DNA of 64,000 bases from Marinitoga sp. 1197 (lineage in GTDB: Bacteria > Thermotogota > Thermotogae > Petrotogales > Petrotogaceae), in assembly GCF_001021165.1 (NCBI RefSeq), contig NZ_AZAY01000023.1:119205-183204 (forward strand), in the 5' to 3' direction. The notes below the pieces were generated by a model that saw only the letters and a list, made by a program, of their open reading frames with translations, ran no database searches and had not been told where the DNA came from. Below are positions 17,495 to 27,154 of this stretch, one piece after another (position 1 is the first letter of the stretch; each line of letters starts with the position of its first letter). A program made the position numbers and the translations under genes.

Positions 17495-18613
17495 ATGAAA
17501 GTAGGATTGATTTTTGGAACAAGGCCAGAAGCAATAAAAATGGCTCCAGTTTATCATACATTGCGAAAATATGGAATTGATGCAAAAATAATAGCTACTG
17601 CTCAACACAGAGAAATGCTTGATCAGGTTTTAGAATTATTTGAAATAATACCTGATTATGATTTAAATGTTATGACTCATAGACAAACATTATCAGAATT
17701 GACAGGAAATTTAATAAATAAAATGGATTATGTTTTTAAGAACGAAAAATTTGATTATATCCTTGTTCAAGGAGATACCACATCTACGTTTATTGGAGCT
17801 TTAATATCTTTTTATTATAAGATTCCAGTTGGTCATGTTGAAGCAGGATTGAGGACGGATAATATATATAACCCATTTCCGGAAGAGATAAATAGAAGAC
17901 TCACCGGTGTAATAAGTTCATTGCACTTTCCACCAACGCAAAAATCAAAGGAAAACCTATTGAAAGAGGGAATTCGTGAAGAAAAAATATATATAACAGG
18001 AAATACGGTAATAGATGCGTTATTATGGGTAATAGAAAAGAATAAAAATAAGATAGATAATATATTAGAAAAATATCAATTAAACAAGAAAAAATATATA
18101 TTAATGACCATGCATAGAAGAGAAAATTGGGGAGAACCAATGAGTAATGTTATGAATGCGATAAAAGAATTTTTGTTAAAAAATGAAGATATATATTTAG
18201 TATTTCCTGTGCATTTAAATCCTGCTGTAAGAGATGTTGTATTTCCGATATTAAAAGGCGTAGAAAATGCAATCTTAATAGATCCAGTGGAATATCTTGA
18301 ATTTACAGCTTTAATGTCCGGTTCGTATTTTATAATGACAGATTCTGGTGGAATACAGGAAGAAGCACCGGCGCTTGGAAAACCTACATTAGTTTTAAGG
18401 GAAACCACAGAAAGACCGGAAGCAATTTCAGCAGGTACTGCAAAATTAATAGGAACAGATAAAGAAAAAGTTTTAGAATGCATGAATAGATTAATATTCG
18501 ATGAATCTTTTTATCTAAATATGTCAAAAGCAAAGAATCCATTTGGTGATGGAAGAGCGTCGATGAGAATAGCAAAAATATTATTAAATGAAAAAATAGA
18601 TGAATTTAAATAG
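17495..18613 (+). CDS. wecB: UDP-N-acetylglucosamine 2-epimerase (non-hydrolysing)
   Basis: Interconverts UDP-GlcNAc and UDP-ManNAc for surface polysaccharide synthesis. 372 residues, usual length. Signatures: FGTRPEAIKMAPV at 7-19, TAQHREMLDQ, VQGDTTST, HVEAGLRT, FPEEINRR, TMHRRENWG, and the C-terminal DSGGIQEEAPALGKP with VLRETTERPEA, the UDP-binding site of the family. AAGGAGAG precedes ATG 17495. Fits with the ligase-like gene at 2945 and the glycosyltransferases at 29202-33641 as part of envelope glycan metabolism. A strong terminator follows. Confidence 0.95.
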   Translation: MKVGLIFGTRPEAIKMAPVYHTLRKYGIDAKIIATAQHREMLDQVLELFEIIPDYDLNVMTHRQTLSELTGNLINKMDYVFKNEKFDYILVQGDTTSTFIGALISFYYKIPVGHVEAGLRTDNIYNPFPEEINRRLTGVISSLHFPPTQKSKENLLKEGIREEKIYITGNTVIDALLWVIEKNKNKIDNILEKYQLNKKKYILMTMHRRENWGEPMSNVMNAIKEFLLKNEDIYLVFPVHLNPAVRDVVFPILKGVENAILIDPVEYLEFTALMSGSYFIMTDSGGIQEEAPALGKPTLVLRETTERPEAISAGTAKLIGTDKEKVLECMNRLIFDESFYLNMSKAKNPFGDGRASMRIAKILLNEKIDEFK

Positions 18614-18620
18614 GATAAAT

Positions 18621-18648
18621 AATAGCCAATCCATATGGATTGGCTATT
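18621..18648. terminator. Bidirectional terminator between convergent genes
   Basis: Perfect 14-bp inverted repeat AATAGCCAATCCAT / ATGGATTGGCTATT between wecB (plus) and the peptidase gene (minus), with T-rich flanks on both strands. Confidence 0.85.
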
Positions 18649-18651
18649 ATT

Positions 18652-21267
18652 TTATTTAACAATATTTCTTATGGTTGTATTTAAATATGTAGTAAAAGAA
18701 AATGTAAAAGCATTTGAGTTTTTAGAAGGTAAATTGTAGTAATTAAATTCAAAGTTAATAGGGATAATTTCATCTGTTATAAAATAAATTTTTGGTGACA
18801 TTACAAAAGATAAACCATATAAATTTTCTGAATCTATTCTTTTATAAAATGCATTTAAGGAATAATTTATATTTCCAATAGAAAATAAATTGTAGATATT
18901 TGTTCTATTTTCAATTAGAATAGAAGAATTAAATATTTCCAGATTAGAACCATAAATTTCTTTTGCATAATCTTTGAAAGTTAATAATAAATTTTCTGAA
19001 TCTTTTGTTAAAGGTATTTTATCATAAAGCGGATTAAATAATTTACTATCAGCATATTTAAATTCAAAACTCAATGAATTAAAAAATGGAAAATAGTTAT
19101 CAAAAAAATATGCACCATTTAGTATATAAGCATTATTATAAAAATTGTTATTATTTATAAAATAATAACTTCCTGAAATATGAATTCCGAGATTATAAAG
19201 GTTTGAATAGACTATAGTTGGGCTAATATAAAAGTTATCAAAATCATATAAATTTCCTTTTAATATGATTTGTGATGTAGAAAAAATAGATTTTGAAAAG
19301 CTACCAATATCAATTTTTTCAGGTATAGAATATGATATTTCTCCATATAAATTTTGAAATGATGTATATAAACTTTTTGAATATCCTAAATTTAAAGTTG
19401 TCCATGGATTTGGTTTAAAATCAAAATTTGAAGAAATACCCGAATCTGTTAATATTAATTTTTGTGTTTCTTCTGAATAATTTACGGAATAGAAGCTACC
19501 TATTCCTAAACTATAGTAAGGATATTTTTCAAAAGATAAAAACATATGAGTTCTATTTGATAAATCGTCGCTTTTTGTTTTGATTTTTATTTTGTAAGCA
19601 TCATATTTTGAAACATTCTGTGTTCCAAAAGAATCAATAAGAATAGGATAATGATTATTATGCCTTTCAACATCAAATGTATGCATATCAGGGTCTATAT
19701 CAATTGAAATAATATCTTTTTTTTCAAATTCAACATTTTTTATAGTGGTAAAAATCTTTGTTGCATTTTTTGTAACAACTCTGATTTTTGTTGGTATTTT
19801 CATATTATTTAAATCAACAATGATTTTATCATTTTTTTGTTTTATAAAAGCATCAAATTTTTTTGGATTTTTAAAAAGGTCATATAGAATATCTTTACTT
19901 ATATTTTTTGATAGAAATGCAATAAACTCATCTTCATTGACAGTCTTTTCTTTATATGTCATATAATACTCTGAGAGAATTTTTATAAAATTTTTTCTAC
20001 CTAGATAATCTTCTATTGAAAATAAAGCTCTTTTACCTTTATTATAATATATATAGGATGAAAAATTTCCTGGAATTTTGTCAGCATCATCTGCGATAGC
20101 ATTTTCAATGTTATAATAACCTATGGAAAAGATGGCATTTTGATCTAATTCTGAGAAATTTTTCGGTAGTATTTCAGAAAAAGTATCGGTTAATATATCT
20201 GGTAAATATGAATTGTATAATCTGTCATCACCATATTTTTCATACATCGAAATATGTGCAGAATAATCTGCTAAAGACTCACTCATGAAGTTATTTTTAA
20301 TAAAATCAACTCCAACACCAATACCAAACCACATATGAGCTAATTCATGAGAAACAACATAAAAAGTTAAAGGTTCCAATAATCCCGGTAAAACTAGATC
20401 AGCCGTGGTAAAAAATCCATCACCTAACAAGAACATACCATCTGCAGCCATTCCATAAATTCCTGGATATGGATCTTGAAATACATTTATAGTGGAATAT
20501 TTTAATTTTCCAAAATTTTTTGTATGTATTTCTAAAGCCTTTATTATATGTGTAGCCATTATAGCGGCTCTTTGTTCTTGACCTTTTCTAAACCATATAT
20601 TTATTTTATAATTTTTACTGTTTAAAGTAAAATTCGTATATATTTTTTTATTAACAAATACAAGTGGCATTGAAACATATTTCCCTTCAGAATAATAAAT
20701 GCCATTTTTAAATTTTCCAGAAATAACAGGGTAAAAATTAGAATTGTTATTTATTTTTAATGAAATAGTGTGATGTGGTAATGCATAATCAGAATTTTCA
20801 CCTATTAATACAGGATACCATCCAAATCTCCATATAAATATATCATCAAATGCTACATTATCAGGGAAATTTTTTGAAAGAAAGTAAGTTTTAAATTTTA
20901 TTATAATAGTTTTTTCATCAGTATTTACATTTAATATAGCATTTTTTATCTGATAATTTCTGAATTTCTTTGATTTATAATTCACAATAGAGTAATCTAA
21001 ATAGTTTCTATTTTTATCCGTTACTTCTAATATTTCTATTTTTGTTTTTTTATAATCTTCAAACAAAGCATTTAAATAGGGATTTTCATGACTTTCAAGA
21101 TTTGGAAATAATGCGAAATATGGCTTTTCTGTATTTTCTAAATCTACTCTTAATTTCCCTAAAATAGCCTTTTCCTTTTCTAATAATTTTACTTCAACAT
21201 AATAATTAGCTGAGAATATAAATATATTTAAAAACATAAATATAGAGAAAAATAAAAATTTTTTCAT
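18652..21267 (-). CDS. M1-family metallopeptidase fused to a putative beta-barrel domain
   Basis: 871 residues with a signal peptide (about 1-20). The zinc site is complete: H307-E-L-A-H311 and E330, i.e. HExxH-x18-E of gluzincin aminopeptidases (VSHELAHMWFG and FMSESLADY). The upstream exopeptidase motif GxMEN is not seen; a GMAADGMFLLG stretch stands in its place, so substrate use may differ. From about residue 590 to the end the protein turns into alternating aromatic strands (SLGIGSFYSVNYSEE, TTLNLGYSKSLYTSF) ending in NTTIRNIVK, much like an outer-membrane barrel. Likely a peptidase displayed at the outer membrane. It overlaps by one base with the DUF4097 gene. Confidence 0.8.
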   Translation of the reverse strand: MKKFLFFSIFMFLNIFIFSANYYVEVKLLEKEKAILGKLRVDLENTEKPYFALFPNLESHENPYLNALFEDYKKTKIEILEVTDKNRNYLDYSIVNYKSKKFRNYQIKNAILNVNTDEKTIIIKFKTYFLSKNFPDNVAFDDIFIWRFGWYPVLIGENSDYALPHHTISLKINNNSNFYPVISGKFKNGIYYSEGKYVSMPLVFVNKKIYTNFTLNSKNYKINIWFRKGQEQRAAIMATHIIKALEIHTKNFGKLKYSTINVFQDPYPGIYGMAADGMFLLGDGFFTTADLVLPGLLEPLTFYVVSHELAHMWFGIGVGVDFIKNNFMSESLADYSAHISMYEKYGDDRLYNSYLPDILTDTFSEILPKNFSELDQNAIFSIGYYNIENAIADDADKIPGNFSSYIYYNKGKRALFSIEDYLGRKNFIKILSEYYMTYKEKTVNEDEFIAFLSKNISKDILYDLFKNPKKFDAFIKQKNDKIIVDLNNMKIPTKIRVVTKNATKIFTTIKNVEFEKKDIISIDIDPDMHTFDVERHNNHYPILIDSFGTQNVSKYDAYKIKIKTKSDDLSNRTHMFLSFEKYPYYSLGIGSFYSVNYSEETQKLILTDSGISSNFDFKPNPWTTLNLGYSKSLYTSFQNLYGEISYSIPEKIDIGSFSKSIFSTSQIILKGNLYDFDNFYISPTIVYSNLYNLGIHISGSYYFINNNNFYNNAYILNGAYFFDNYFPFFNSLSFEFKYADSKLFNPLYDKIPLTKDSENLLLTFKDYAKEIYGSNLEIFNSSILIENRTNIYNLFSIGNINYSLNAFYKRIDSENLYGLSFVMSPKIYFITDEIIPINFEFNYYNLPSKNSNAFTFSFTTYLNTTIRNIVK

Positions 21268-22193
21268 TATATCCCTCCAATATTTTCATTTAGAAAAATT
21301 TCGGCATCTTTTTCTGTATAGCCTATATTTTTTAATAATTCCAATGCGAAATCTTTACTTATTTTTTCAGCTTTATATAACTCTAAAATTTTTCTTTCTT
21401 CTGCAGTGAGTAATTCATTAGTGGATAATTTATTTTCATTTTCTTTCGTATTCTTATTTGAAAAGTTATCCTGCTTACTAATTTGCTCTTTTAATTTAAT
21501 TATTAAATCACCACTTACACCTTTAAAATCGATAAATCTTGAAGGAATATTATGGGAATTAATATCAAATTTTAAAGGGATATTGGAATGGATTTTGCCT
21601 GAAGGAGAAGCGCCTTTTTTTATAAAAACTATATCATTTCCAGAGATATAGATTTCCGTATCTCCAGAAACGGTTTTAATAAAAACGTTTTTAAATTTAC
21701 TATCAAGATAATCTATATTACAATCTCCGGAAACATTTTTGATATCAACAGAATAAAAAATAGAATTAGAAGAACTTAAATCACCGCTTGTACTAAAAAA
21801 TTCTAAATATTTTATTTTTGAATTATATATATTAATGTCTCCAGAAACAGTTTTTACTTTAAATTTTTCAAGTTCTAACTTATTTAATGATATATCACCG
21901 CTTACATTATTAATGTCAAAGCTAAAAATATTTTTATCCACTCTTAAATTAGCATTACCAGAAAATCCTGAATTAAATGAAAAACCAAATATTTTTGTTA
22001 GAAAAGAATCAGATTTTTGTTTAAAATTTAAATGCCATATTCCGTTTTTCACATAATTTTCTATTTCTATATTTTCTGGGAAATTATCATATTCAAAAAA
22101 AGTCTCTTTCCCTGTTGATATATCTAAATCTATTCCAACACCATTAAAACAGATTCCTTCAACTTTAGTTTCTGGAGTTAAAATGCCATTCAT
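21267..22193 (-). CDS. DUF4097-type beta-helix protein with VSGD repeats
   Basis: 308 residues. From about 95 to 235 the short motif (V/T)SGD recurs every 20-25 residues (NVSGDISL, TVSGDINI, STSGDLSS, NVSGDCNI, TVSGDTEI, GVSGDLII), the pattern of DUF4097/YvlB-like right-handed beta structures. The C-terminal ~50 residues form helices (LLTAEERKILELYKAEKI) like SHOCT/UBA modules. No signal peptide, so probably cytoplasmic or membrane-associated. The start overlaps the stop of the DUF2089 gene by four bases; this DUF2089-DUF4097 pairing is common in Firmicutes and Thermotogota, where relatives respond to envelope stress. Confidence 0.8.
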   Translation of the reverse strand: MNGILTPETKVEGICFNGVGIDLDISTGKETFFEYDNFPENIEIENYVKNGIWHLNFKQKSDSFLTKIFGFSFNSGFSGNANLRVDKNIFSFDINNVSGDISLNKLELEKFKVKTVSGDINIYNSKIKYLEFFSTSGDLSSSNSIFYSVDIKNVSGDCNIDYLDSKFKNVFIKTVSGDTEIYISGNDIVFIKKGASPSGKIHSNIPLKFDINSHNIPSRFIDFKGVSGDLIIKLKEQISKQDNFSNKNTKENENKLSTNELLTAEERKILELYKAEKISKDFALELLKNIGYTEKDAEIFLNENIGGI

Positions 22194-22567
22194 TTTTCCA
22201 CCTTCCCCCCTCGTAAAATTTCTTTTGCTTCCTCAGGAGTTAATTCTCCTTTTTCAATTTTTTCTAATATTTTTAAAGTATTTATTTTAGGCTTCTCTTC
22301 TGCAAATCCCATAGCTCTAACAACTCCTTCTAAACGGGCTTTAGCAGTTGGATATGATATGCCTATTTCTTTTTGTACATCAGAAAGATTGCCTCTATTT
22401 TTAATAAAAATTTTTAAAAAATATAATTGTTCATCAGAAAGTTTAGCAAAATCATCTAAATAAAAACTTCCTCTAATAGTAACATCACACTCAGGACATT
22501 TAAATTCCGATATAACCAACTCTCCACCACAAACTGGACAATGTGTTAATCGATTATTTTTTTTCAT
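22190..22567 (-). CDS. DUF2089 zinc-ribbon/helix-turn-helix regulator
   Basis: 125 residues. An N-terminal zinc ribbon (CPVCGGELVISEFKCPECDV) is followed by a helix-turn-helix of DUF2089 type (LSDEQLYFLKIFIKNRGNLS, then YPTAKARLEGVVRAMG) and a SHOCT-like helical tail (ILEKIEKGELTPEEAKEILR). Probably a transcription factor controlling its own operon with the VSGD-repeat protein and perhaps the peptidase gene behind it. AGGAAGGTG stands ahead of ATG 22567. Confidence 0.85.
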   Translation of the reverse strand: MKKNNRLTHCPVCGGELVISEFKCPECDVTIRGSFYLDDFAKLSDEQLYFLKIFIKNRGNLSDVQKEIGISYPTAKARLEGVVRAMGFAEEKPKINTLKILEKIEKGELTPEEAKEILRGGKVEK

Positions 22568-22606
22568 ATTTTCACCTTCCTCGGCAAAATTTTATTGTAA
22601 TTAAAT

Positions 22607-22641
22607 AATACCACTTAACTTCAAAAAAGTCAAGTGGTATT
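22607..22641. terminator. Hairpin between nicotinamidase and DUF2089 genes
   Basis: 14-bp stem with one mismatch (AATACCACTTAACT / AGTCAAGTGGTATT), six-base loop; a T-run follows on the plus strand and a weaker T-rich tail on the minus strand. It can end the nicotinamidase transcript, or be a leader hairpin of the DUF2089 operon. Confidence 0.6.
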
Positions 22642-22692
22642 TTTATTATTTTAATAATCACTTTATAATATTTTATTTTAAACAACTAAAAA

Positions 22693-23283
22693 TCAAATAA
22701 TTTTTACTTTATCATTTAATTTTTCTGATTTCAATATGTCTTTCATTGATTTCTTGTTAACTGATTTTATAAAATCATTTATGACTAAAATATCAAATTC
22801 TTTATTTATAGCTGTTTTTATAGTTTCTAGTACACAAACATCTCCGGCTAAACCAAAAATTATTAATTTTTTAATTTTATTTTTATTTAAATATTCTTCT
22901 AATCCATTGTCGTTTTTTGATTTAAAATCTTCAAAAAAAGCAGAATAGCTATCAGTATTTTTGGTAATTCCTTTTTTTACAATAAAATCATATGTTTTTA
23001 TAAAAAGTTTATTTCCGTATGTTCCTTTTACACAGTGTGGTGGCCATGTTTGAAAAGAACTATGATTTTCTGGATGATCATCTTTGCTTGTAATAATTAA
23101 ATATCCAGATTTTTTAGCGCTTTCTAAAAAATCATTGATAGATTTAATCCAAATTTCATTTGTTCCATCAACTGGAAGTTCTTTTGGACACCTTAATGTA
23201 AATCCATTCTGACAATCAACACATAATATAGCACTATTTTCTGAAGTAAAATTTAATTTTTCTATTTTGGATAAAATTTCCAT
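22693..23283 (-). CDS. pncA: Nicotinamidase (isochorismatase-like hydrolase)
   Basis: Hydrolyses nicotinamide to nicotinate in NAD salvage. 196 residues. Catalytic Asp in LCVDCQNGF (D23), the metal-binding DDHPENHSSF motif, WPPHCVKGTYG, and the nucleophile Cys in FGLAGDVCVLET, all typical for PncA rather than general isochorismatases. The canonical metal Asp-x-His appears as DDHPENH. GGAGGTGGG precedes ATG 23283. Single-gene unit, divergent from the serine operon. Confidence 0.88.
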   Translation of the reverse strand: MEILSKIEKLNFTSENSAILCVDCQNGFTLRCPKELPVDGTNEIWIKSINDFLESAKKSGYLIITSKDDHPENHSSFQTWPPHCVKGTYGNKLFIKTYDFIVKKGITKNTDSYSAFFEDFKSKNDNGLEEYLNKNKIKKLIIFGLAGDVCVLETIKTAINKEFDILVINDFIKSVNKKSMKDILKSEKLNDKVKII

Positions 23284-23418
23284 TTTCCCACCTCCATAAT
23301 ATGATTTGATTTTATATTAAATATTATACTATAATAATAAAATTAAGAAAAACATAAATATAATGAAAAATTTTTCATTTTTTGAAGAATTTTGAATTTT
23401 TTTAACTTTTGAGAGGTT

Positions 23419-23447
23419 TTTAAAAAAATAAATAAGTATGGTATAAT
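23419..23447 (+). promoter_or_regulatory. Putative promoter of the aminotransferase-serA operon
   Basis: Extended -10 TGgTATAAT (23439-23447) with a weak -35 TTTAAA (23419-23424) at 17 bases. Confidence 0.5.
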
Positions 23448-23499
23448 CATTGAGAGAATATCAAATATAGGATACCAAAATTTCAAGGGAGGTTTAAAC

Positions 23500-24648
23500 A
23501 TGGCAAAGATGATAAGAAAAAATTATTTATTAGCCCCAGGTCCAACACCTGTTCCTATTGATCTGCTTTTAGAAGGAGCTAAAGATACAATACATCATAG
23601 AACTCCACAATATTTAGAAATTCAAAAAATTGCTTTAGAAGGGGCTAAATATATTTTTAGAACAGAAAATCCCGTATTTATATTATCTTCTTCAGGTACG
23701 GGGGCAATGGAAACAGCAGTTGCCAATACTTTAAATCCAGGAGATAAAGCTATTGTTGTTGTAGCAGGTAAATTTGGAGAAAGATGGTTGGAAATTTGTA
23801 ATGCTTATGGTATTGAACCAATAGTTGTAGATTTAGAGTGGGGAGATTATGTTAGACCTGAAACAATAAAAGAATTATTGGATGAAAATCCTGATACAAA
23901 AGTTGTATTTACAACATTAAGTGAAACATCGACAGGTACAGTTCATCCGGTAAAGGAAATAGCTGAAATAGTAAAAAATAAAGACACTATTATTGCAGTT
24001 GATGCTATTAGTGGAATGTTAGCTCAGCCATTAGAAATGGATTCTTGGGGGTTAGATATTGTAGTAACAGGTGTTCAAAAAGGTTTTATGATGCCTCCTG
24101 GAATAGCTTTAATTAGCGTAAGTGAAAAAGCATGGAAGATTATTGATGAAAATAAAAATCATCACTATTATTTTGATTTAAAAGCATATAAGAAAAAATA
24201 TCCTGATTCACCGTATACACCACCTGTTAATTTAGTATATCAACTGGCAAAATCTGTTCAAATGATTGAAGAAGAAGGTATTGAAAATGTTTGGGAAAGA
24301 CATAGAATAATGGCAGATGCTACAAGAGCAGCTGTGCAGGCAATGGGATTAGAATTATTTGCAAAAAATCCAGGCAATGTATTAACCTCAATAAAAGTTC
24401 CTGAAAATATTGATGGTGGGAAAATATTAAAATATTTAAGAGATGAAGAAGGAGTAACATTTGCTGGTGGTCAGGCTCATTTGAAAGGAAAAATAATAAG
24501 AATAGCTCACTTAGGATATATGTCAAAGTATGATGTGATTGTTGGGATTAGTGCATTGGAAATGGCATTGAAAAAATTTGGATTTGATGTTGAATTGGGT
24601 TCAGGTGTAAGAGCGGCTCAAGAAGTCTTTATGAAAGAAGGTGTATAA
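23500..24648 (+). CDS. Class V aminotransferase (serine-pyruvate / alanine-glyoxylate type)
   Basis: PLP enzyme of 382 residues. It has the family start [12 protein letters not shown], the HHRTPQY motif, [14 protein letters not shown] (PLP phosphate site), VDAISGMLA and the Schiff-base lysine in [12 protein letters not shown]. The neighbouring serA overlaps closely, so in this organism it probably acts as phosphoserine or serine aminotransferase next to 3-phosphoglycerate dehydrogenase, a pairing known from Thermotogota and archaea lacking classical SerC. Alternative: serine-glyoxylate or alanine-glyoxylate transamination. Confidence 0.9.
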   Translation: MAKMIRKNYLLAPGPTPVPIDLLLEGAKDTIHHRTPQYLEIQKIALEGAKYIFRTENPVFILSSSGTGAMETAVANTLNPGDKAIVVVAGKFGERWLEICNAYGIEPIVVDLEWGDYVRPETIKELLDENPDTKVVFTTLSETSTGTVHPVKEIAEIVKNKDTIIAVDAISGMLAQPLEMDSWGLDIVVTGVQKGFMMPPGIALISVSEKAWKIIDENKNHHYYFDLKAYKKKYPDSPYTPPVNLVYQLAKSVQMIEEEGIENVWERHRIMADATRAAVQAMGLELFAKNPGNVLTSIKVPENIDGGKILKYLRDEEGVTFAGGQAHLKGKIIRIAHLGYMSKYDVIVGISALEMALKKFGFDVELGSGVRAAQEVFMKEGV

Positions 24649-24649
24649 T

Positions 24650-25579
24650 ATGTGGATACATATTAACGATCCTTTAGCAGAAGAGGCAACAACGAAGTTA
24701 AAAGACCTATTACCTGAAGTAAAAATAACAATAGAACATTTTGATGCTGAAGAATTAAAAGAAAAGGTTAAGGATTTTGATGTTTTAGTAGTTAGGAGCG
24801 CAACGAAGGTTACAAAAGATATTATAGAAAATGGGAAAAATTTGAAATTAATAGCAAGGGCTGGTATGGGTTTGGATAATGTAGATCTTGAAGCTGCAAA
24901 AGAAAAAAATATAAAGGTTATAAATACACCAGGAGCAAATTCTTTATCGGTTGCCGAATTGGTTGTTGGATATATGTTATCTATTTATCGACATATAGTT
25001 ACTGGAACAGTTTCTTTAAGAGAAAAAAGATGGGAAAAGAAAACATTAAAAGGGGTTGAATTAACAGGAAAAACTCTTGGTATTGTAGGTTTTGGACATA
25101 TTGGAAAATTAGTAAGAAAATTAGTCACAGGTTTTGATATGAAAGTTCTTGTTTTTGATGTTTTTGAGATACCAGAAGAAATTCAAAAAGAGCATAATGT
25201 AAAGCAAGTATCAATGGAAGAATTATTGAAAAATGCTGATGTTATAACTTTACATGTTCCTTTAAATGAAAAAACAAGACATTTGATTTCAGACAAAGAA
25301 TTTGAAGTGATGAAAAATAATGTTATTATTATAAATGCTGCAAGAGGCGGTGTAGTAGACGAAGAGGCATTATTAAAATATCTGGAAAATGGTAAAGTGT
25401 TGGGAGCGGGTTTAGATGTTTTTGAAACAGAACCACCAGTTTCAGAAGTTCAGATGAAATTACTAAATCACCCAATGGTTGTGGCAACACCACATATTGG
25501 CGCAACAACTAAGGAAGCACAGCGAAGGGTTGGATTAGAATTAGTAGATAAAATAGTTGAAATAGTAAAAAATATGTAA
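24650..25579 (+). CDS. serA: D-3-phosphoglycerate dehydrogenase (short form)
   Basis: First enzyme of phosphorylated serine synthesis, NAD-dependent. 309 residues, the short type without ACT domain. Rossmann motif LGIVGFGHIGKLV (GxGxxG), substrate site RSATKVTKDII and ARAGMGLDNVD, catalytic Arg in NAARGGVVDEEAL, Glu in DVFETEPP and His in ATPHIGATTKEA. ATG 24650 lies two bases after the aminotransferase stop, with AAGGTG inside the end of that gene; a GTG nine bases earlier is a weaker choice. Loss of the ACT domain implies no direct serine feedback through it. Confidence 0.95.
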   Translation: MWIHINDPLAEEATTKLKDLLPEVKITIEHFDAEELKEKVKDFDVLVVRSATKVTKDIIENGKNLKLIARAGMGLDNVDLEAAKEKNIKVINTPGANSLSVAELVVGYMLSIYRHIVTGTVSLREKRWEKKTLKGVELTGKTLGIVGFGHIGKLVRKLVTGFDMKVLVFDVFEIPEEIQKEHNVKQVSMEELLKNADVITLHVPLNEKTRHLISDKEFEVMKNNVIIINAARGGVVDEEALLKYLENGKVLGAGLDVFETEPPVSEVQMKLLNHPMVVATPHIGATTKEAQRRVGLELVDKIVEIVKNM

Positions 25580-25645
25580 TTTGTTAAATTCTTTTAATAT
25601 ATAATGCTGAATTTTGAGTTATAATAGGAATGGTTATTTTAATAA

Positions 25646-25843
<198 letters not shown>

Positions 25844-25848
25844 CATAG

Positions 25849-25879
25849 AGGTCGGTCATTGAGACCGACCTTTTTTTTT
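25849..25879 (+). terminator. Intrinsic terminator of the ferredoxin gene
   Basis: Perfect 9-bp stem AGGTCGGTC / GACCGACCT with a five-base loop and nine T residues. Confidence 0.93.
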
Positions 25880-25955
25880 CTTACCTAAAAAATAATTTGA
25901 AAAACAAAATAAACTAAAAACCAAAAAAAACAATTCTTTAATTGGTTTTTTAATT

Positions 25956-25983
25956 TTGATATTTAAAAAAAATGTTGTATAAT
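25956..25983 (+). promoter_or_regulatory. Putative minDE promoter
   Basis: TTGATA (25956-25961), 16-base spacer, TATAAT (25978-25983), about 40 bases before the minD start. Confidence 0.6.
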
Positions 25984-26022
25984 ATGTAATGAAATTTAAA
26001 TACAGTTTTGGAGGGGGCATTT

Positions 26023-26847
26023 ATGAAAAAAAGTAAAGTTATTGTAATCACCTCTGGAAAGGGGGGAGTAGGGAAAACTACTATTTCTGCAAATATTGGA
26101 GCATCATTAGCTTTAATGGGGTATGATGTTTGTTTAATTGATGCTGATATAGGACTTAAAAACCTGGATTTAGTTTTAGGACTTGAAAATAGAATAGTTT
26201 ATACTATATTAGATGTAATAAAAGGTGGAAAATCTCCACTGGAAGCGGTTGTAAAACATAAGCAAATAAAGAAATTAAATTTATTGGCGTCATCTCAAAT
26301 AGCAAATAAGGATATGATATCTCCGGAGGATATGAAATTTATTATCAGTGAGCTTTCAAAACACTTTGATTATGTTATTGTGGATTCTCCAGCTGGTATA
26401 GAAAGAGGATTTAAAAATGCAGTAGTAGCAGCTCAACATGCGATAGTAGTTACTACTCCTGAATTAACTGCAATAAGTGATGCAGATAGAGTTATCGGTT
26501 TATTAGAAAATGAAAAATTTCAAGAAGACAATATATCATTAATAGTTAATAGAATAAAATTACATATGATAAATAAAAATGAGATGCTTTCTCCTGAAGA
26601 TATAAGAACAGGATTAGCAGTTGAATTATTAGGAGTTGTTCCTGATAGTGAAGAAATAATTATTGCTACAAATAAAGGGATTCCAATTACACTTGAAGAT
26701 AATTCAAAAATTTCAAATATATTTATGAACATTGCTCAAAGAATTGCTGGAAAGGAAAATCCAATAGAAAATGATTTCGCGCTTTTAAAAGATGATTCTA
26801 AAAAAGGATTCATGAGATTTTTTCAAAAGATGTTTGGTGGCAGGTGA
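26023..26847 (+). CDS. minD: Septum site-determining ATPase MinD
   Basis: Membrane-binding ATPase that positions the division septum. 274 residues from ATG 26023 after GGAGGGGG. Deviant Walker A KGGVGKT (13-19), IDADIGLKNLDL, VDSPAGIERGF, and the C-terminal amphipathic helix (GFMRFFQKMFG) that anchors MinD to the membrane. minE follows after five bases; minC is not next to them, unlike the Escherichia coli order. Confidence 0.96.
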   Translation: MKKSKVIVITSGKGGVGKTTISANIGASLALMGYDVCLIDADIGLKNLDLVLGLENRIVYTILDVIKGGKSPLEAVVKHKQIKKLNLLASSQIANKDMISPEDMKFIISELSKHFDYVIVDSPAGIERGFKNAVVAAQHAIVVTTPELTAISDADRVIGLLENEKFQEDNISLIVNRIKLHMINKNEMLSPEDIRTGLAVELLGVVPDSEEIIIATNKGIPITLEDNSKISNIFMNIAQRIAGKENPIENDFALLKDDSKKGFMRFFQKMFGGR

Positions 26848-26852
26848 TTTGA

Positions 26853-27143
26853 ATGGGTTGGTTTAATTTTGGTAAAAAGAAAGCCAGCAGAGATGTTGCA
26901 CTGAAGAGAATGCAAAATTTAGTTGGTAACAGAAGAGAAAAAATATCAACCCTTTCATCAAGGAATATGGGAAGTGTTGCTATTGCTGAAAGATATAATT
27001 TTAATATTAACGCAAATGAAGTTTCAAAAATGATTAGAGATTATGTTAAGAAAAAAACCAAAATAGATGGTAAAAATGTTAAAGTTCATATAAGCAAAGA
27101 TGAAAATGGTTATACAATAGTAACTAATATATTTTTCAAATGA
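26853..27143 (+). CDS. minE: Cell division topological specificity factor MinE
   Basis: 96 residues. N-terminal membrane-targeting/anti-MinCD helix (SRDVALKRMQNLVGNRRE aligns with the MinE contact helix) and a C-terminal beta-alpha dimerisation domain (VSKMIRDYVKKKTKID, then VKVHISKDENGYTIVTNIFF). Weakly conserved middle. The place directly after minD supports the call. A functional MinDE pair would allow pole-to-pole oscillation in this cell. Confidence 0.88.
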   Translation: MGWFNFGKKKASRDVALKRMQNLVGNRREKISTLSSRNMGSVAIAERYNFNINANEVSKMIRDYVKKKTKIDGKNVKVHISKDENGYTIVTNIFFK

Positions 27144-27154
27144 GGGGTGGAGAA

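Noticed and set aside
25581..25605. Promoter TTGTTA/TATAAT before ferredoxin
   Set aside because: The spacer is only 13 bases, too short for a normal sigma-70 type promoter.
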